From Flaccisagitta enflata (Eukaryota > Chaetognatha > Sagittoidea > Aphragmophora), in contig OZ231128.1 in assembly GCA_965153355.1 (NCBI GenBank), positions 38,998,001 through 39,062,000 of the forward strand: a stretch of DNA of 64,000 nucleotides, given 5' to 3'. The position numbers were made by a program, and so were the translations under genes. The notes beneath the pieces were generated by a model. The model did not search any database, was not told where the DNA came from, and saw only the letters and a list, made by a program, of their open reading frames with translations. This document shows, one piece after another, positions 32,712-46,000 of this stretch. The number at the start of each line of letters is the position of its first letter. Positions within the stretch are counted from its first letter, which is position 1.

Positions 32712-33290
32712 AGACCAAAAGACAAAAGACAAAAAGGCTAAAAGACTAAAAGACTAAAGCAGTTAGAAGTGACTTACAAATGCCGAAGAAATGACAGAAA
32801 TGACTTTGAAAAAACTTTAAAATAACTGAACTGACTCAAAATGACTTATAATGACTTACTATGACAAAAAATGACAAAAATGGCAAAAAAAGACAAAATG
32901 ACAATATAACCTGGCCTGGATTAACCTAAAGGCAGAAAAGGCACTGCCTTAGGGCCTCGCGCTTTGGGGGGCCTCGCGCTTTGAGGAGGGGGAAGGGGGG
33001 AAAAAGAGAGAAGAAAAAAAGAAGAGGAGAAAGGAAGGAAAAAGAAAAAGAAAAAGAGAAAGAAAAGAAAAAAAACGAAAAAGAAAATACAAACACAAGT
33101 TTAAGTCATGCTTTTACATCTAACAATTCAAATAAAACCACATTAAAAGTCTGTTGGCCGTTTTTCTTGTTGTAGAAACACATGCTTGTAAGAGATTGTG
33201 TGCGAGGACAGCTTGTACCTAAATGACAAGAAGCAATAATGGTCGATCTTGGTCTTTAAATTTTTCATTTACCTTACTCCAACTGTTAGA
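32712..33290. other. AT-rich and GACTTAAAAT-like repeats; GAAAAA-rich patch
   Basis: Degenerate AAAGACTAAAAG at 32,712-32,760, GACTTAYAATGACT at 32,820-32,900, two GGCCTCGCGCTTTG copies at about 32,955-32,985, purine-rich 32,990-33,085. No gene supported. Confidence 0.5.
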
Positions 33291-33640
33291 CAGAACCCTA
33301 TAAAAAACCTAAAATGCTCAGATATTAATTTGTACAGCAGATTTGAAATCTACAGAAAAAGCTGATTGAGAAAAGATTTTTCCTCTTTTCAAAATTCCTT
33401 TGGGAATATTGTCAAAATTAATCATAAAAAAAGGTAAGTTTAACTATTCTATACAAGAGCAAACAATATTTTTGCTAACTTCAATGCAAAATTTGAGCAT
33501 GTTCTAGTTGGAATATTCAAAAAAGGAAAGCACTGCAGTTTTTACTGTAGATTTCAAATCAGTTGTCAAAATTGGGAATTGACATCTTTAAGATTTAGGG
33601 TTTCCTAATCAGGTTTGTCTTACTGAGGATAGGGTGGGGT
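33290..33640. mobile_element. Family I fold-back element, copy 2
   Basis: GATTTGAAATCTACAG near 33,343 is matched in inverse by CTGTAGATTTCAAATC near 33,546. Outer stretches also pair loosely. Related to 31,010-31,380. Confidence 0.5.
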
Positions 33641-33709
33641 AAGGTAAATGCGATTTTTGACAACCAACAATGATGTGGCCTGATGCCTAAGACAGCATCA
33701 TAACATGGA

Positions 33710-34500
33710 CTGATTGAGGAATGCCAAGATTGGTAAAAAAATCAGTCAGTCTTTGACTTTTTGGCATATCTAAGAGAAATATGGTTTTAATTTTCTTACT
33801 AAGAAGTAAAGCATCTTGACCAACCCATTAGGGCCTCCAATGAAATTGATAGGGTACGTAAATTTGATAGCTCTTTCATTTGGCGCCGAGCAGAATGCTC
33901 TACGACAATATTTTAAGAGTTATGAATTTTTAAAGATTTTTGATATTGTTTATTTTGTTTGGGCAATGGGCATGCAAATACAAGAAAACATGTCTTTGAG
34001 CATGGCTGCTCATATGTGAGGTGGTGCTTCGATATTCTAGCTTAACTAGAATTCTAGCTCATTTAGCTCAGTTTTTTTTTCTGATTTTAAATGGGATAAG
34101 TGAAATAAATGTTTCGATACATGGTTTAGTATGAAAATAAAAAAAACATGTCTGTGAGCATAGCTGCTCGTCTGTGAAGGTGTTTTTAAGTATTTCAGCT
34201 TATTTAGCTTATTTAGCTCAGTCTTTCTGATTTTAAATGGGATAATTACATAAATGTTTTGATGTAAGCATGCAAATACAAAAAGACGTCAGTGAGCATA
34301 GCTGGTTGAGTGATTTTTAGTATTTCAGCTCATTCAGCTCATTTGGCTCAGTCCCATTTATCTTTGGTTTTCAGTGCGATCAATAAATATAACTGTTCTT
34401 GGTTTGATCCAACAAATGAACAAATATCAGTGAGAAGTGACCAATGCTTACAACTTTTTCCCTCATGCCGCCATTACTTGTATTATTGGTTATTGTCATT
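33710..34500 (+). mobile_element. Family D element, copy 2
   Basis: Same order as at 16,380-17,284: CATTTGGCGCCGAGCAGAATG, three AGCTCATTT-containing units of about 150 bp, and a degraded CTTACAACTTTTTCCCTCATG terminus at 34,446. Confidence 0.65.
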
Positions 34501-34539
34501 TAGGTACAGGCTAGTGCCCATCCATAGCATCCATGGGTC

Positions 34540-34665
34540 TGTTGATCCCAGGTGATTGTTGGTCTGTAGTGATCGAGTCGTGTGATTGTCCTTGTGTGTG
34601 AATCAGCATGGAGTGGGAAAGGATATAAATGGGACTTTTGTGCCCCTGCCCACCTGTTGGCCAAG
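34540..34665 (+). mobile_element. Family A fragment
   Basis: GGTCTGTAGTGATCGAGTCG followed by TGTGTGTGAATCAGCATGG and CCCCTGCCCACCTG, matching the middle and 3' part of the copy at 52,315. Confidence 0.45.
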
Positions 34666-34674
34666 GTTCTGTAA

Positions 34675-35680
34675 ACCCACGTGCTATGTGACTACATCAC
34701 GCTTTTTCAGTCAGTTGGTCCATTTGTCAGTTTTTTGGGCAGCGGCCCCGAAGGGGACGAAGTCCTGTAGAACACAGGGGGGAACTGTCCGTCCGTCCGT
34801 CCGTACGTCCGTACGTCCGTCCGTCCGTCCCCCCCCCCCGCCCCACCCTCGGCTTCGTCTCCTTTGGGGCCCAAATCCAAACTGTATGGCCCAAATCCGA
34901 GCAAAATGGTCCAAATCCGCCCAAAATTGGCCAAACCCAGGCAAAATGGCCTATGACCAAGTAAAATGGGCCTTAACTGGCTAGAAAACCTGAATTCTGG
35001 CCTGAGCTCTATCATCTTGGCCCCTTTAACTTAGATTCTGGCTCCAAAACCTACATCCAAGCCTTAGAGACCCAGATCCTGACCTTTGGGACCCAGATTC
35101 TGACCTCCAAGACCTAGGCGCTGGCCTAAAAGACCTAAATCCTAGCCTCAGAGGACCAAATCCTGACCTCAGAAACTGAAATCCTTGCCTCTGAGATCAA
35201 GAAATTGGTCTCTGAGACCCAGATTCTGGCCTCAGAGACCCAGATCCTGGCCTGCTCCTGCCTCAACTTAACCTACAAACTATACAAAAATGGCAAGGGT
35301 ACCATTGTCCATATTCTGCCTTTTGTCAGTTCTCCTTGATATTCAATGAAAATTTGAATAACAGGGCATCCTGGACAGAAGGAAGGCAAATAGGACGGAC
35401 GGATGGACGAACGGATGGACGGACGGACAGATTCCCCCTGTGTTCTACAGGACTTCGTCTCCTTCGGGGCCGCTGCCCTGCTCCCTCTCAACCTTCATCA
35501 CTTCCTACTCAAGCAGGGCACGGGTACCGCTGACCACTTACTGCCTTTGGGCTGCTATTTTGTTTTTGTTTTCTCGCTTTTTGGCTTCACTGCTCCTGCC
35601 CAAATGATCAAAAGACCTCGAATAAGGGGACCCCTATCTGCATGCAACTGGGGTAACCATGTATCTGTCCTTGTTAGAAC
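34675..35680 (+). mobile_element. Family A element split by a family B insertion
   Basis: The 5' piece (34,675-34,732: CACGTGCTATGTGACT, GTCAGTTGGTCC) and 3' piece (about 35,566-35,680: CACTGCTCCTGCCCAAATG, GCATGCAACTGGGGTAACC, GTATCTGTCCTTGTT) are the two halves of one copy. They are separated exactly by family B sequence. Confidence 0.65.
34733..35565 (+). mobile_element. Family B element inserted in family A
   Basis: The left arm is TTTTTTGGGCAGCGGCCCCG, AAGGGGACGAAGTCC, ACAGGGGGGAACTGTCC and a (GTCC)n tract. The middle contains degenerate 20-bp repeats such as CAGATTCTGGCCTCAGAGAC and ATGGCCCAAATCC. The right arm has CCCCCTGTGTTCTACAGGAC, GGGGCCGCTGCCCTGCTCC and the core ACGGGTACCGCTGACCA. 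Confidence 0.8.
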
Positions 35681-35756
35681 TACAGGGGCCTCGCGGCAAC
35701 CATTGCCTCGGGCCTCGCGCATGGTTGATCCGGGCCAGAATATAACTAATTTTTTT

Positions 35757-35913
35757 TGAATGACTTTAATTGGTTTAAAATGACTTAAAATGACTCAAAA
35801 TAACTTAAAATGACTTAATATGACTTAAAATGACGATAAAAAGCAAAGTGTTACCAACCGACAGACTGACCAATAGGCAGAGCGAGTCATAGAGTCGCAT
35901 GCACGCAACTAAA
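35757..35913 (-). repeat. GACTTAAAAT array followed by family A 5' fragment
   Basis: About nine 10-bp units to 35,840. A minus-strand family A start (TTTTTAGTTGCGTGCATGCG) lies at 35,888-35,913. Confidence 0.6.
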
Positions 35914-36087
35914 AATGCCTAGTTTGGATTACACACCCTCCAGATCAACGAATTGAAAACCAACTCAGATTTCTGGATGATCTACGTCTAAGAATTAAGT
36001 CTTAAATGCTTTGCTTACAGAGAAGAAAATGCGTGGAGTATGAATTTTTTCCGTCTGCTCTTATTCTTTCTTTTTTTACTCGGAAGC

Positions 36088-36298
36088 ATGACATATTTCT
36101 TCCACTGCGTTACTTGTGATCTAGTTTTTAATGACGAAGATGCTTACAACCGTCATGCGCGTACTAGAAATCCAGTGCCCACGATCCACGCAGACGAAAG
36201 CGAAAGTATTCCGGTTCCTGAGGCGGCGTTACGATGCTCAGCTCGTGTTGTTTGTCAAAAGTGTCAACGAAGATATGGGAAGTTTAAAGGTTACAAAG
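36088..36298 (+). CDS. Exon 1 (visible): incomplete finger and start of a C2HC finger
   Basis: The frame reads MTYFFHCVTCDLVFNDEDAY onward. CVTC is followed by 12 residues and H, but no fourth ligand at the usual spacing, so this finger is degenerate. VCQKCQRRYGKFKGYK ends the exon at a consensus donor (AAAG then GTAGGT) in phase 1. The exon could begin at the acceptor-like TTTTTACTCGGAAG just before ATG 36,088, or the frame may extend to ATG 36,040, which would add a hydrophobic 16-residue leader. Earlier exons may exist. Confidence 0.6.
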
Positions 36299-36502
36299 GT
36301 AGGTTAAAAACTATTGTAACCTAGTTTCTATCGGTGATGGCGTTATCGCACACAGACGCGGACGCTCACTCGCTGTACTCGCAATTTTTGGCTGTATTCG
36401 TAAGCGTAATTGTAAGTGTTCCCTCTATTTCTGTGGACTCGTAAGCGTTCATCATTCTAACGAGTACGTGCGTATGCCAAAATCAAGAGAGAGAGTGAGA
36501 GT

Positions 36503-36589
<87 letters not shown>

Positions 36590-36805
36590 TTCCAAACAAC
36601 AGAAACAGCCCTTCCCCTTTGATGCAACTTTGTTTTAAAGTAATGTGGTCCAACTCATGAGTGTCCACGCTCATCACTAGGTTGATCAGTTGTTTGCTTG
36701 CTTGGTAACGCAAAGGTGAAAAACCGAGCAAAACATCCAATTCTCTCTTTCTTTCTTTCTTTCTTTCTTTTTTTCTGTTTTTCTGTTTTTCTGTTTTTCT
36801 TTTTT

Positions 36806-36845
<40 letters not shown>

Positions 36846-37047
36846 TTTTTCCTTTCTTTCTTTCTTGCTTTCTTTCTTTCTTTCTTTGCTCAGTCATTCC
36901 CTCTTGCTTGTTTGGTCACTTGGTCATGTGAAGGTTTAAAACGCGCAAAACATCCAATTTTTAAAGTTTTCACTCATTACCTCATACCTTCATATTTTCT
37001 CTTTCTTTCTTTCTTTCTTTCTTTCTCTCGTTCTTTCTTTCTTTCTT

Positions 37048-37080
<33 letters not shown>

Positions 37081-40000
37081 CTTACTTGCTTTCATTCATT
37101 CATTCACTCATTCATTCATCCTTTTATTCATTCATTCATTCTTTCTGTCTTACAATTTGACCGAAATTGGGTTTACTGTAGTAGGGGGGTAGAAAATTGA
37201 GTTGTACTCGTTGTGTACTCGTAATCATTATCGTACGCGATCAAGGATAGGTGGAATCGTAAGCGTAATCGTACTCGCTCATGCGGTAACGTACGCAGAA
37301 TCGTAATCGGTCTGAAAAGCATCGCGTTGCCATTGCTGGTTTCTATCACTGTTACATTTCGCAAAAAGTTCATCAAACTTTTTCATGCATTTGCAGAACA
37401 CATTCAAAAAGAAAGATGTTTTATACTGGTCCCGTCAAAGACAGAACATTCCTGCAAAGAATGTGGAAGATCGTTCATCCATGAAGCTGGACTGCGTCAT
37501 CATACGATAAATCGTCACAAAAGCGGGAAATGCGCAAGTCACACTGTAAGCAGAATTTTGAATATGTTTGGCTTAGCTACTGACAAATTTCCCGATGAAT
37601 CTTATAGCTCCTCAATCTATATCTCAAGGAAACAAAGATTTAAATGACAAGAGATTTTGCGCAGTGCGAGTTGTGATAAAAACATAGATGGTATTTAAAC
37701 ATGATTAATGATCTTTATTTCCTATTACAGTTGGGGCGCCCCAGGATTGGAAGTACCGATACGAAGGCATGTGATCCAGTGACAGAAATCCCAGTCAAGG
37801 TGAGGATACATAGATTTCACATTCCTTTCTTCATTCATTTGTACCGAATTTTCAAAAAACACTTATTGGCCATGACTTGGCCAGACTTTTTTTTTGCTGA
37901 CTAATAACTCTACAGTCAGTGGACAAAACATTATAGGTATATATATCATACCACTGGCTTCGATCTAAAATATTGTATGGGACAATCAGTTGCTCAAGTT
38001 ACAGCTGGCTGTAACAAACAAAATGTTGTTTTTAATAATGTGTTGTTAGAATTACAGCCGGCTGTAATGCTACAATTTTGTAACATTACAGCCGAGTGTT
38101 ATTTAAACTACTGGTTGCTGCATACAATATTTTTTTTACTACATGATGATATATATACCTATTATGTTTTGTCCGCTGACTGTCTAAAGGAGGCTTTGTC
38201 CGTCCATCCTCAGGTTTGTAATGCCTGACTTGAAAGTGTGAAAATGCACATTTTCGCGTTTGCAACACCTAACCCCCTAGGTTCACAAAAAAAAATGTAA
38301 CCCTGGATTACTTAACTCAAATTCATTAGGTGGAAATTGAATTGGCAGATGAAGTTTGCGTGTCAAGCGAGGTAAATTTATGTAGACACAGTAGGCAAAG
38401 AAATCAATCAATTCATAGAAAAATTGAGGTGAATGAATATCAATCTGATTTTAAATTCATCTTAAAATGGTAATGGCACAGAACGACTGCAGCGATTACG
38501 TTCCTCAACCAAATGAAATCATAATCAATGATAATGAACTCGCACACTCATCTCCCACAAGAGATGTGATCGACCTCACTACACATAACACAGACAAAGG
38601 AAAGACATTCATTCCCATGGCTACTGTGATTGAGCAAAGTCCTGTTCTGAAAAAGATTAATTTGCAAGCATTGATTGTTGCACTTAAAGCCAAAGCATCC
38701 GAGAAACCTTCCAGTGGTCATGAGCAAAACGTGATTGGTAGTCGACATAACTCAAGCGACTTTCCACATAACTCATGCAACGCTCAGCATAACTCGAACA
38801 AAGCTCAATGTAACTCAAGCGACACTCTGCATGATTCAAGCGACCCGCAGCATAACAAAAGCAACGCTCGGCATAACTCAAGCAACATTCGTCCTCACTT
38901 AAGCGATGCTCCACATTACTCAAGCGACGCTCCACAAGACTCAAGCGACGCTCCACATGACTCAAGCGACGCTAGGCAAAACTCAAGCGATGAACGGCAT
39001 AACTCAAGCGACGTACAGCATAACTCAAGCGACGCACGGCATAACTCAAGCGACACATGGCATAACTCAAGCGACGCACGGCATAACTCAAGTGGCGCTC
39101 AGCATAACTCATGCGGCGCTCAGCACAACTCAAGCGACGCTCGGCATAACTCAAGCTACGCTCGGCATGACTCAAGCGACGCTCGACATAACTCAAGCGA
39201 CGCTCGGCATAACTCAAACGACGCTCGGCATAACACAAGCGACGCTCGGCATAACTCAAGCGATACACGGCAATACTCAATCGACGCTTTGCATAATTCA
39301 AGCAGCGCTTGGCATAACTCAAGCAACGCTTTGCATAACTTAAGCTACATTTGTCCTCACTCAAGCGACGCTCCACAGGACTTAAGCGAAGCCTTCAACT
39401 CAAGCGACGCATGGAATAGCTCAAGCGACGCTTGGCATAACTCAAGTGACGCTTGGCATAACTCAAGTGACGCTCAGCATAACTCAAGCAATACGCGACG
39501 ATACTCAAACGACGCTTCACATAATTCAAGCAACACTCGCCATAACTCAAGCGACGCTCGGCATAGCTCAAGCAACATTCGTTCTTACTCAAGCGACGCT
39601 CCACAGGACTCGAGTGACACTCCACATGACTCAAGCGATGCTCGGCAAAACTCAAGCGACACTCGGCAAAACTCAGGCGACGCTCGACAAAACTCAAGCG
39701 ACGCAGGGCATAACTCAAGCAACGCACGGCATAACTCAAGCAGCGCTCAGCATAACTCAAGCGACACTCGGCATAACTCATGCAACACTTGGCATAACTC
39801 TAGCGATATGCGGCGTTACTCTATCGATGCTCCACATAATTCAAGCAACGCTTGGCATAACTCAAGCGACGCTCAGCATAACTCAAACAACATTCGTCCT
39901 CACTCAAGTGACGCTCCACAGGACTCAAGTGACGCACGGCATAACTCAAGAGATGCATGGCATAACTCAAGTGACACTCGGCATAACTCAAGCGACACTC

Positions 40001-43000
40001 GGCATAACTCAAGCGACACTCGGCATAATTCAAGCGATACGCGACGATACTTGATCTACGCTCCACATAATTCAAGCAACGCCCAACATAACTCAAGCGA
40101 CGCTCGGTGTAACTCAAGCGACGCCCGGCATAACTCAAGCGACGCTCGGCAAAACTCAAGCAATGCTCGGCATAACTTAAGCGACACTCGATATAACTCA
40201 AGTGATGCTCGGAAAAACTCAAGCGATGCTCGGCCTAATTCAAGCAACATTCGTCCTCACTCAAGCGGCGCTCACCGTAACTCAAGCGACGCCTTTAACT
40301 CAAGTGACGCATGGCATAGTACATGCGATGCTTGGCATAACTCAAGCGACGCTTGGCATAACTCAAGTGACGCTTGGCATAACTCAAGCAATGCGCAGCA
40401 ATATTCAATCAACGCTCCACAAAATTCAAGCAACGCTCGGCATAACTCAAGTGACGCTCGGCATAACTCAAGCGATACGCGACGATACTCAATCGACGCT
40501 TCACATAATTCAAGCAACGCTCGGCATAACTCAAGCGGCACTCGGCATAGCTCAAGCAACATTCGTCCTCACTCAAGCGAAGCTCCACAGGACTCAAGTG
40601 ACGCACGGCATAACTCAAGCAACGCATGGCATAATTCAAGTGATGCACGGCATAATTCAAGTTCTAAAAAAAAAGATGCATCTACAAATACCACTCCTGG
40701 TTATGTGTGGCCATTGTTAAAATCATACACAATAAGAGATAGCAATGATAAAGATAAAAGCGATAAAAGCAACCGTGTAAGTGTTCCTCAACATCGAGGT
40801 CCTCGCGTCCATCTAGCAAGGATTCCAGTGGCAAGGAAGAAGAAGGTTTCACTCCGTCAATTACAGTATTTAACTAAAAGGTTTCTAGCATTGGCTAGAA
40901 TTGCAACATCAGATCTTGTTGGTTTACTTTCCGGAATGTTGAAACAATCTGGGGTCATGCAAGAAGTTTTAGTACACTGCAAAGTACAGCAATCAACTCC
41001 TGTCGATCCTCTGAAATTCCGGAAACTCTTGAGCTTAAGTAACACCTCGGTCAAAATTCTGATTAGAGAGCTGAAGTTGTGCCAGGTGAAGGTCCTGAGC
41101 TACTATTGGATTGAACAGCAATTCAAGAAAATTGAAGAAGAATGCGGCAGTTATGAACGCACGTCTATTCCGCTTACAGTTACAAAAGAGGATCCGGAAA
41201 GTGAAAAGAAAGGAGCCAAATGCACGGTTGTTGAAGATTGTCCACTAGTTTTCCATAGTGATCTCAAGAAATATGTTACTCAAACGATATTGATGCTTAA
41301 GGATAAAGGTCTTCTGCAGCTTGACAAACCTGGAGTGGAAGAAGGTTCTATTGAGATTCTGTGGTCAGGTGACAAAGCCGCTGACACTTATCTTTTTAAC
41401 TTTCACGTGATCAATACAGAGAATTGCCAAAGCCAAGATAATGCACGACCAGTTCTAATGTTTGAAGCCAATGATATCTATGAAAATCTCCGAGATGCTT
41501 TTTCTTACGCGAAACTTGATGATAAAATTTCAGATCTTGCGGGTTTAGAGGTCATTCCAAATTACAGAATTAGGAATACCATAACGGCCGACCTCGAATG
41601 TCTGCTGAATATTCGAGGTTTATCGGGAAATTCTGGAACATATCCCTTCCTAGATTGCGTTTGCACACAGAAAAACCGCAACTTGCCAAAGAATCAACGC
41701 AAGCCATGCCAACAGCGCACAATTAAGAGCTGCCAAGATAACCACGAGAAATGGGTTGCTGAAACTAATGGAGATAAAAAGAAAGTTTCCCTTTACAAAA
41801 ATTGCCTCAATAAGCCTTTACTAACCAAATCTTTTCAAGATTCTGATTTTCGACTGCCCTTAATGCACATAACGGCGGGGATTGCCGTGCACGATATTGG
41901 AAAATTTGAAAGCATATTATTTTCCTTTGATCAAACTGCAGCAGTATGGCATGTAGATTCCACCGACAAAAAGGGGGCTTTTTGGAAATACATTCAATAT
42001 GAGCAAATTGATTTGGAGATAGAGAGGTTAAAGGAAAGGGTTAACTGTGTTAAGTCAAAACATGAAAAAAAGGCAGCCAAGACAAAGATTGAACAGCTGA
42101 CAAAAGAGATGAAGTCAAACTTTGGAAACGATCAGCCTAAGTTGACAAAAAAAACCTCTTTGATGATAAAGTTGTTTAACATTGCCCTCAGGAAAAATGG
42201 AGTAAAACGCGAGCAGTATTGGAGTAATACCTTCACAGGAAACAACGTCTATAAGTTTCTCCACAAAATTGATCCAATATTTGCAAAATTGAAGACTCTC
42301 ATAGAAAGTCATTATGGTGTTACCAATCTTTGCAAGAATACTGACATGAGCCATGAGTGTTCCAACTATTTTGAGTCAAGTCTCGACACTCATCAATGCG
42401 CATTGTCTTCACTGAAACAGCAACTTGAAAAATATGTTATGCTGTTTCGAAAATACCTTCAAGCGTATCAGGCAGTTAACCATTCCAACGCAGTAAGCTC
42501 CTCTGAATGCGATGCAGCGCAGCAATCCATTGACGAATACATGGACTATGTTCATAATACTTTTGATTGGAAAACCACTTGTAATAAGGCGCATTATCTC
42601 CAGGAAAGAATTGTGAATCGTATGAGGATGCAAGGAGTGGGGCTCACACAATTTAGTGAGCAGGGTATGGAGGCGGCTAATCAAGCCCGCAAAAAAGCTG
42701 CCTCAAGAACACGCAATATGGAAGACTTGGCTGGATTGAACACAGATGCTAAAAGATTAATGCTTGATAAGCATAAGATTGGTGTTCAAAGTGTAAATCA
42801 GCATGACTCAAAAAATGCACAGTATGACCAAAGCAATGCTCCACACAACTCAAACAACGCTCTGCAAAACTCAAGCGACGCTCGGCATAACTCAAGCAAC
42901 ATTCCAAATAACTCAAGCGACGCTCAGCACAACTTGGGCGACATTTGTCATAACTCAAGCGATGCTCCACATGACTCAAGCGACGCTCCACATGACTCAA

Positions 43001-46000
43001 GCAACGCTTGGCATAACTCAAGCAACACCCTGCGTAACTCAAGGGATGCTCCCCATGACTCAAGCGACGCTCCACATGACTCAAGCAACGCTCGGCATAA
43101 CTCAAGCAACTCCCTGCGTAACGCAAGCAACACTCAGCATAACTCTAGCGATGCTTCGCATAACTCAAGTGACCCTCAGCTCAAATCAATAGACGCTCAG
43201 CATAACCCAAGTGATGCTCTACGTAACTCAAGCGACGCTCACCATAACTCAAGCGACGCTCGGCACAACTCAAGCGACATTCAACATAACTCAAGCAATG
43301 CTCGGCATAACTCAAGCAATGCTTCATATAACTCAAGTGACTCTCCGCATAAATCAAGTGACACTTGGCATAACTCAAGCGGAGCTTGGCATAACTCAAC
43401 TGACACTCGGCATAACTCAAGCGACGCTCGGCATAACTCAACCGACGCTCGGCATAACTCAACCGACGCTCGGCATAACTCAAGCGACGCTCGGCATAAC
43501 TCAAGCGACGCTCGGCATAACTCAAGCGACGCTCGGCATAACTCAAGCGACGCTCGGCATAACTCAAGCGACGCTCGGCATAACTCAAGCGACGCTCGGC
43601 ATAACTCAAGCGACGCTGGGCATAACTCAAGCGACGCTCGGCATAACTCAAGCGACGCTCGGCATAACTCAAGCGACGCTCGGCATAACTCAAGCGACGC
43701 TCGGCATAACTCAAGCGACGCTCGGCATAACTCAAGCGACGCTCGGCATAACTCAAGCGACGCTCGGCATAACTCAAGCGACGCTCGGCATAACTCAAGC
43801 GACGCTCGGCATAACTCAACCGACGCTTGGCATAACTCAAGCGACGCTCGGCATAACTCAACCGACGCTCGGCATAACTCAAGCGACGCTCGGCATAACT
43901 CAACCGACGCTCGGCATAACTCAACCGACGCTCGGCATAACTCAAGCGACGCTGGGCATAACTCAAGCGACGCTGGGCATAACTCAACCGATGCTCGGCA
44001 TAACTCAAGCGACGCTCGGCATAACTCAAGCGACGCTCGGCATAACTCAAGCGACGCTCGGCATAACTCAAGCGACGCTCGGCATAACTCAAGCGACGCT
44101 CGGCATAACTCAAGCGACGCTCGGCATAACTCAAGCGACGCTGGGCATAACTCAAGCGACGCTCGGCATAACTCAAGCGACGCTGGGCATAACTCAAACG
44201 ACGCTCGGCGTAACTCAAGAGGTGCTCGGCATAACTCAAGCGACGCTCGGCATAACTCAACTGACACTCGGTATAACTCAAGCGACGCTCGGCATGGCTC
44301 AACCGACGCTCGGCATAACTCGAGCGACGCTGGGCATAACTCAAGCGACGCTCCGCATAACTCAACTGAGGCTGGGCATAACTCAAGCGACGCTCGGCAT
44401 AACTCAAGCGACGCTTGGCATAACTCAAGCGACGCTCGGCATAACTCAACCAACGCTCGGTATAACTCAAGCGACGCTTGGCTTAACTCAACCAACGCTC
44501 GGCATAACTCAAGCGATGCTGGGCATAACTCAAGCGACGCTGGGCATAACTCGAGTGACGCTGGGCATAACTCGACCGATGCTTGGCATAACTCAAGCGA
44601 TGCTTGGCATAACTCAAGCCACACTTGGCATAACTCAACCAACGCTCGGTATAACTCAACCGACGCTGGGCATAACTCAGGCGATGCTCAGCATAACTCA
44701 AGCGACACTCGGCATAACTCAAGCGACGCTTGGCATAACTCAACCGACACTTGGCATAACTCAACCGACGTTCGGGATAACTCAACCGACGCTCCGCATA
44801 ACTCAACCGACGCTCGGCATAACTCAACCGACGCTCGGCATAACTCAAGAGACGCTCGGCATAACTCAAGCGACGCTCGGCATAACTCAAGCGACGCTCG
44901 GCATAACTCAAGCGACGCTGGGCATAACTCAAGTGACGCTCCGCATAACTCAACCGACGCTGGGCGTAACTCAAGCGACGCTTGGCATAACTCAAGAGAC
45001 GCTCGGCATAACTCAAGCGACGCTCGGCATAACTCAACTGATGCTCGGTATAACTCAAGCGACGCTCTGCATAACTCAACCGATGCTCGCATAACTCAAG
45101 CGACGCTGGGCATAATTCAAGCGACGCTCGGCATAACTCAAGCGATGCTCAGCATAACTCAAGCGACGCCGCATAACCTCGACGCCGCATAACTCAAGCG
45201 ACGCTTGGCATAACTCAAGCGACGCTCGGCACAACTCAACCAACGCTCGGTATAACTCAAGCGACGCTTGGCTTAACTCAACCAACGCTCGGCATAACTC
45301 AAGCGATGCTGGGCATAACTCAAGCGACGCTGGGCATAACTCGAGTGACGCTGGGCATAACTCGACCGATGCTTGGCATAACTCAAGCGATGCTTGGCAT
45401 AACTCAAGCCACACTTGGCATAACTCAACCAACGCTCGGTATAACTCAACCGACGCTGGGCATAACTCAGGCGATGCTCAGCATAACTCAAGCGACACTC
45501 GGCATAACTCAAGCGACGCTTGGCATAACTCAACCGACACTTGGCATAACTCAACCGACGTTCGGGATAACTCAACCGACGCTGGGCATAACTCAAGTGA
45601 CGCTCCGCATAACTCAACCGACGCTGGGCGTAACTCAAGCGACGCTTGGCATAACTCAAGAGACGCTCGGCATAACTCAAGCGACGCTGGGCATAACTCA
45701 AGTGACGCTCCGCATAACTCAACCGACGCTGGGCGTAACTCAAGCGACGCTTGGCATAACTCAAGAGACGCTCGGCATAACTCAAGCGACGCTCGGCATA
45801 ACTCAACCGATGCTCGGTATAACTCAAGCGACGCTCTGCATAACTCAACCGATGCTTGGCATAACTCAAGCGACGCTGGGCATAATTCAAGCGACGCTCG
45901 GCATAACTCAAGCGATGCTCAGCATAACTCAAGCGACGCTCGGCATAACCCAAGCGACGCTCGGCATAACTCAAGCGACGCTCGGCATAACTCAAGCGAC

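Noticed and set aside
37560-38460. An additional exon between 38,385 and 38,440
   Set aside because: Acceptor-like AGs exist, but phase 0 entry gives an immediate stop; splicing directly to 38,482 keeps the frame.
43181-44642. Very long minus-strand frames (LSYAERR and LELCRAS repeats) across the 3' minisatellite
   Set aside because: They are the complementary frames of the HNSSDAR 21-bp unit. They have no unique flanking domain and no splice signals, whereas the plus-strand frame continues through the transposase-like core.
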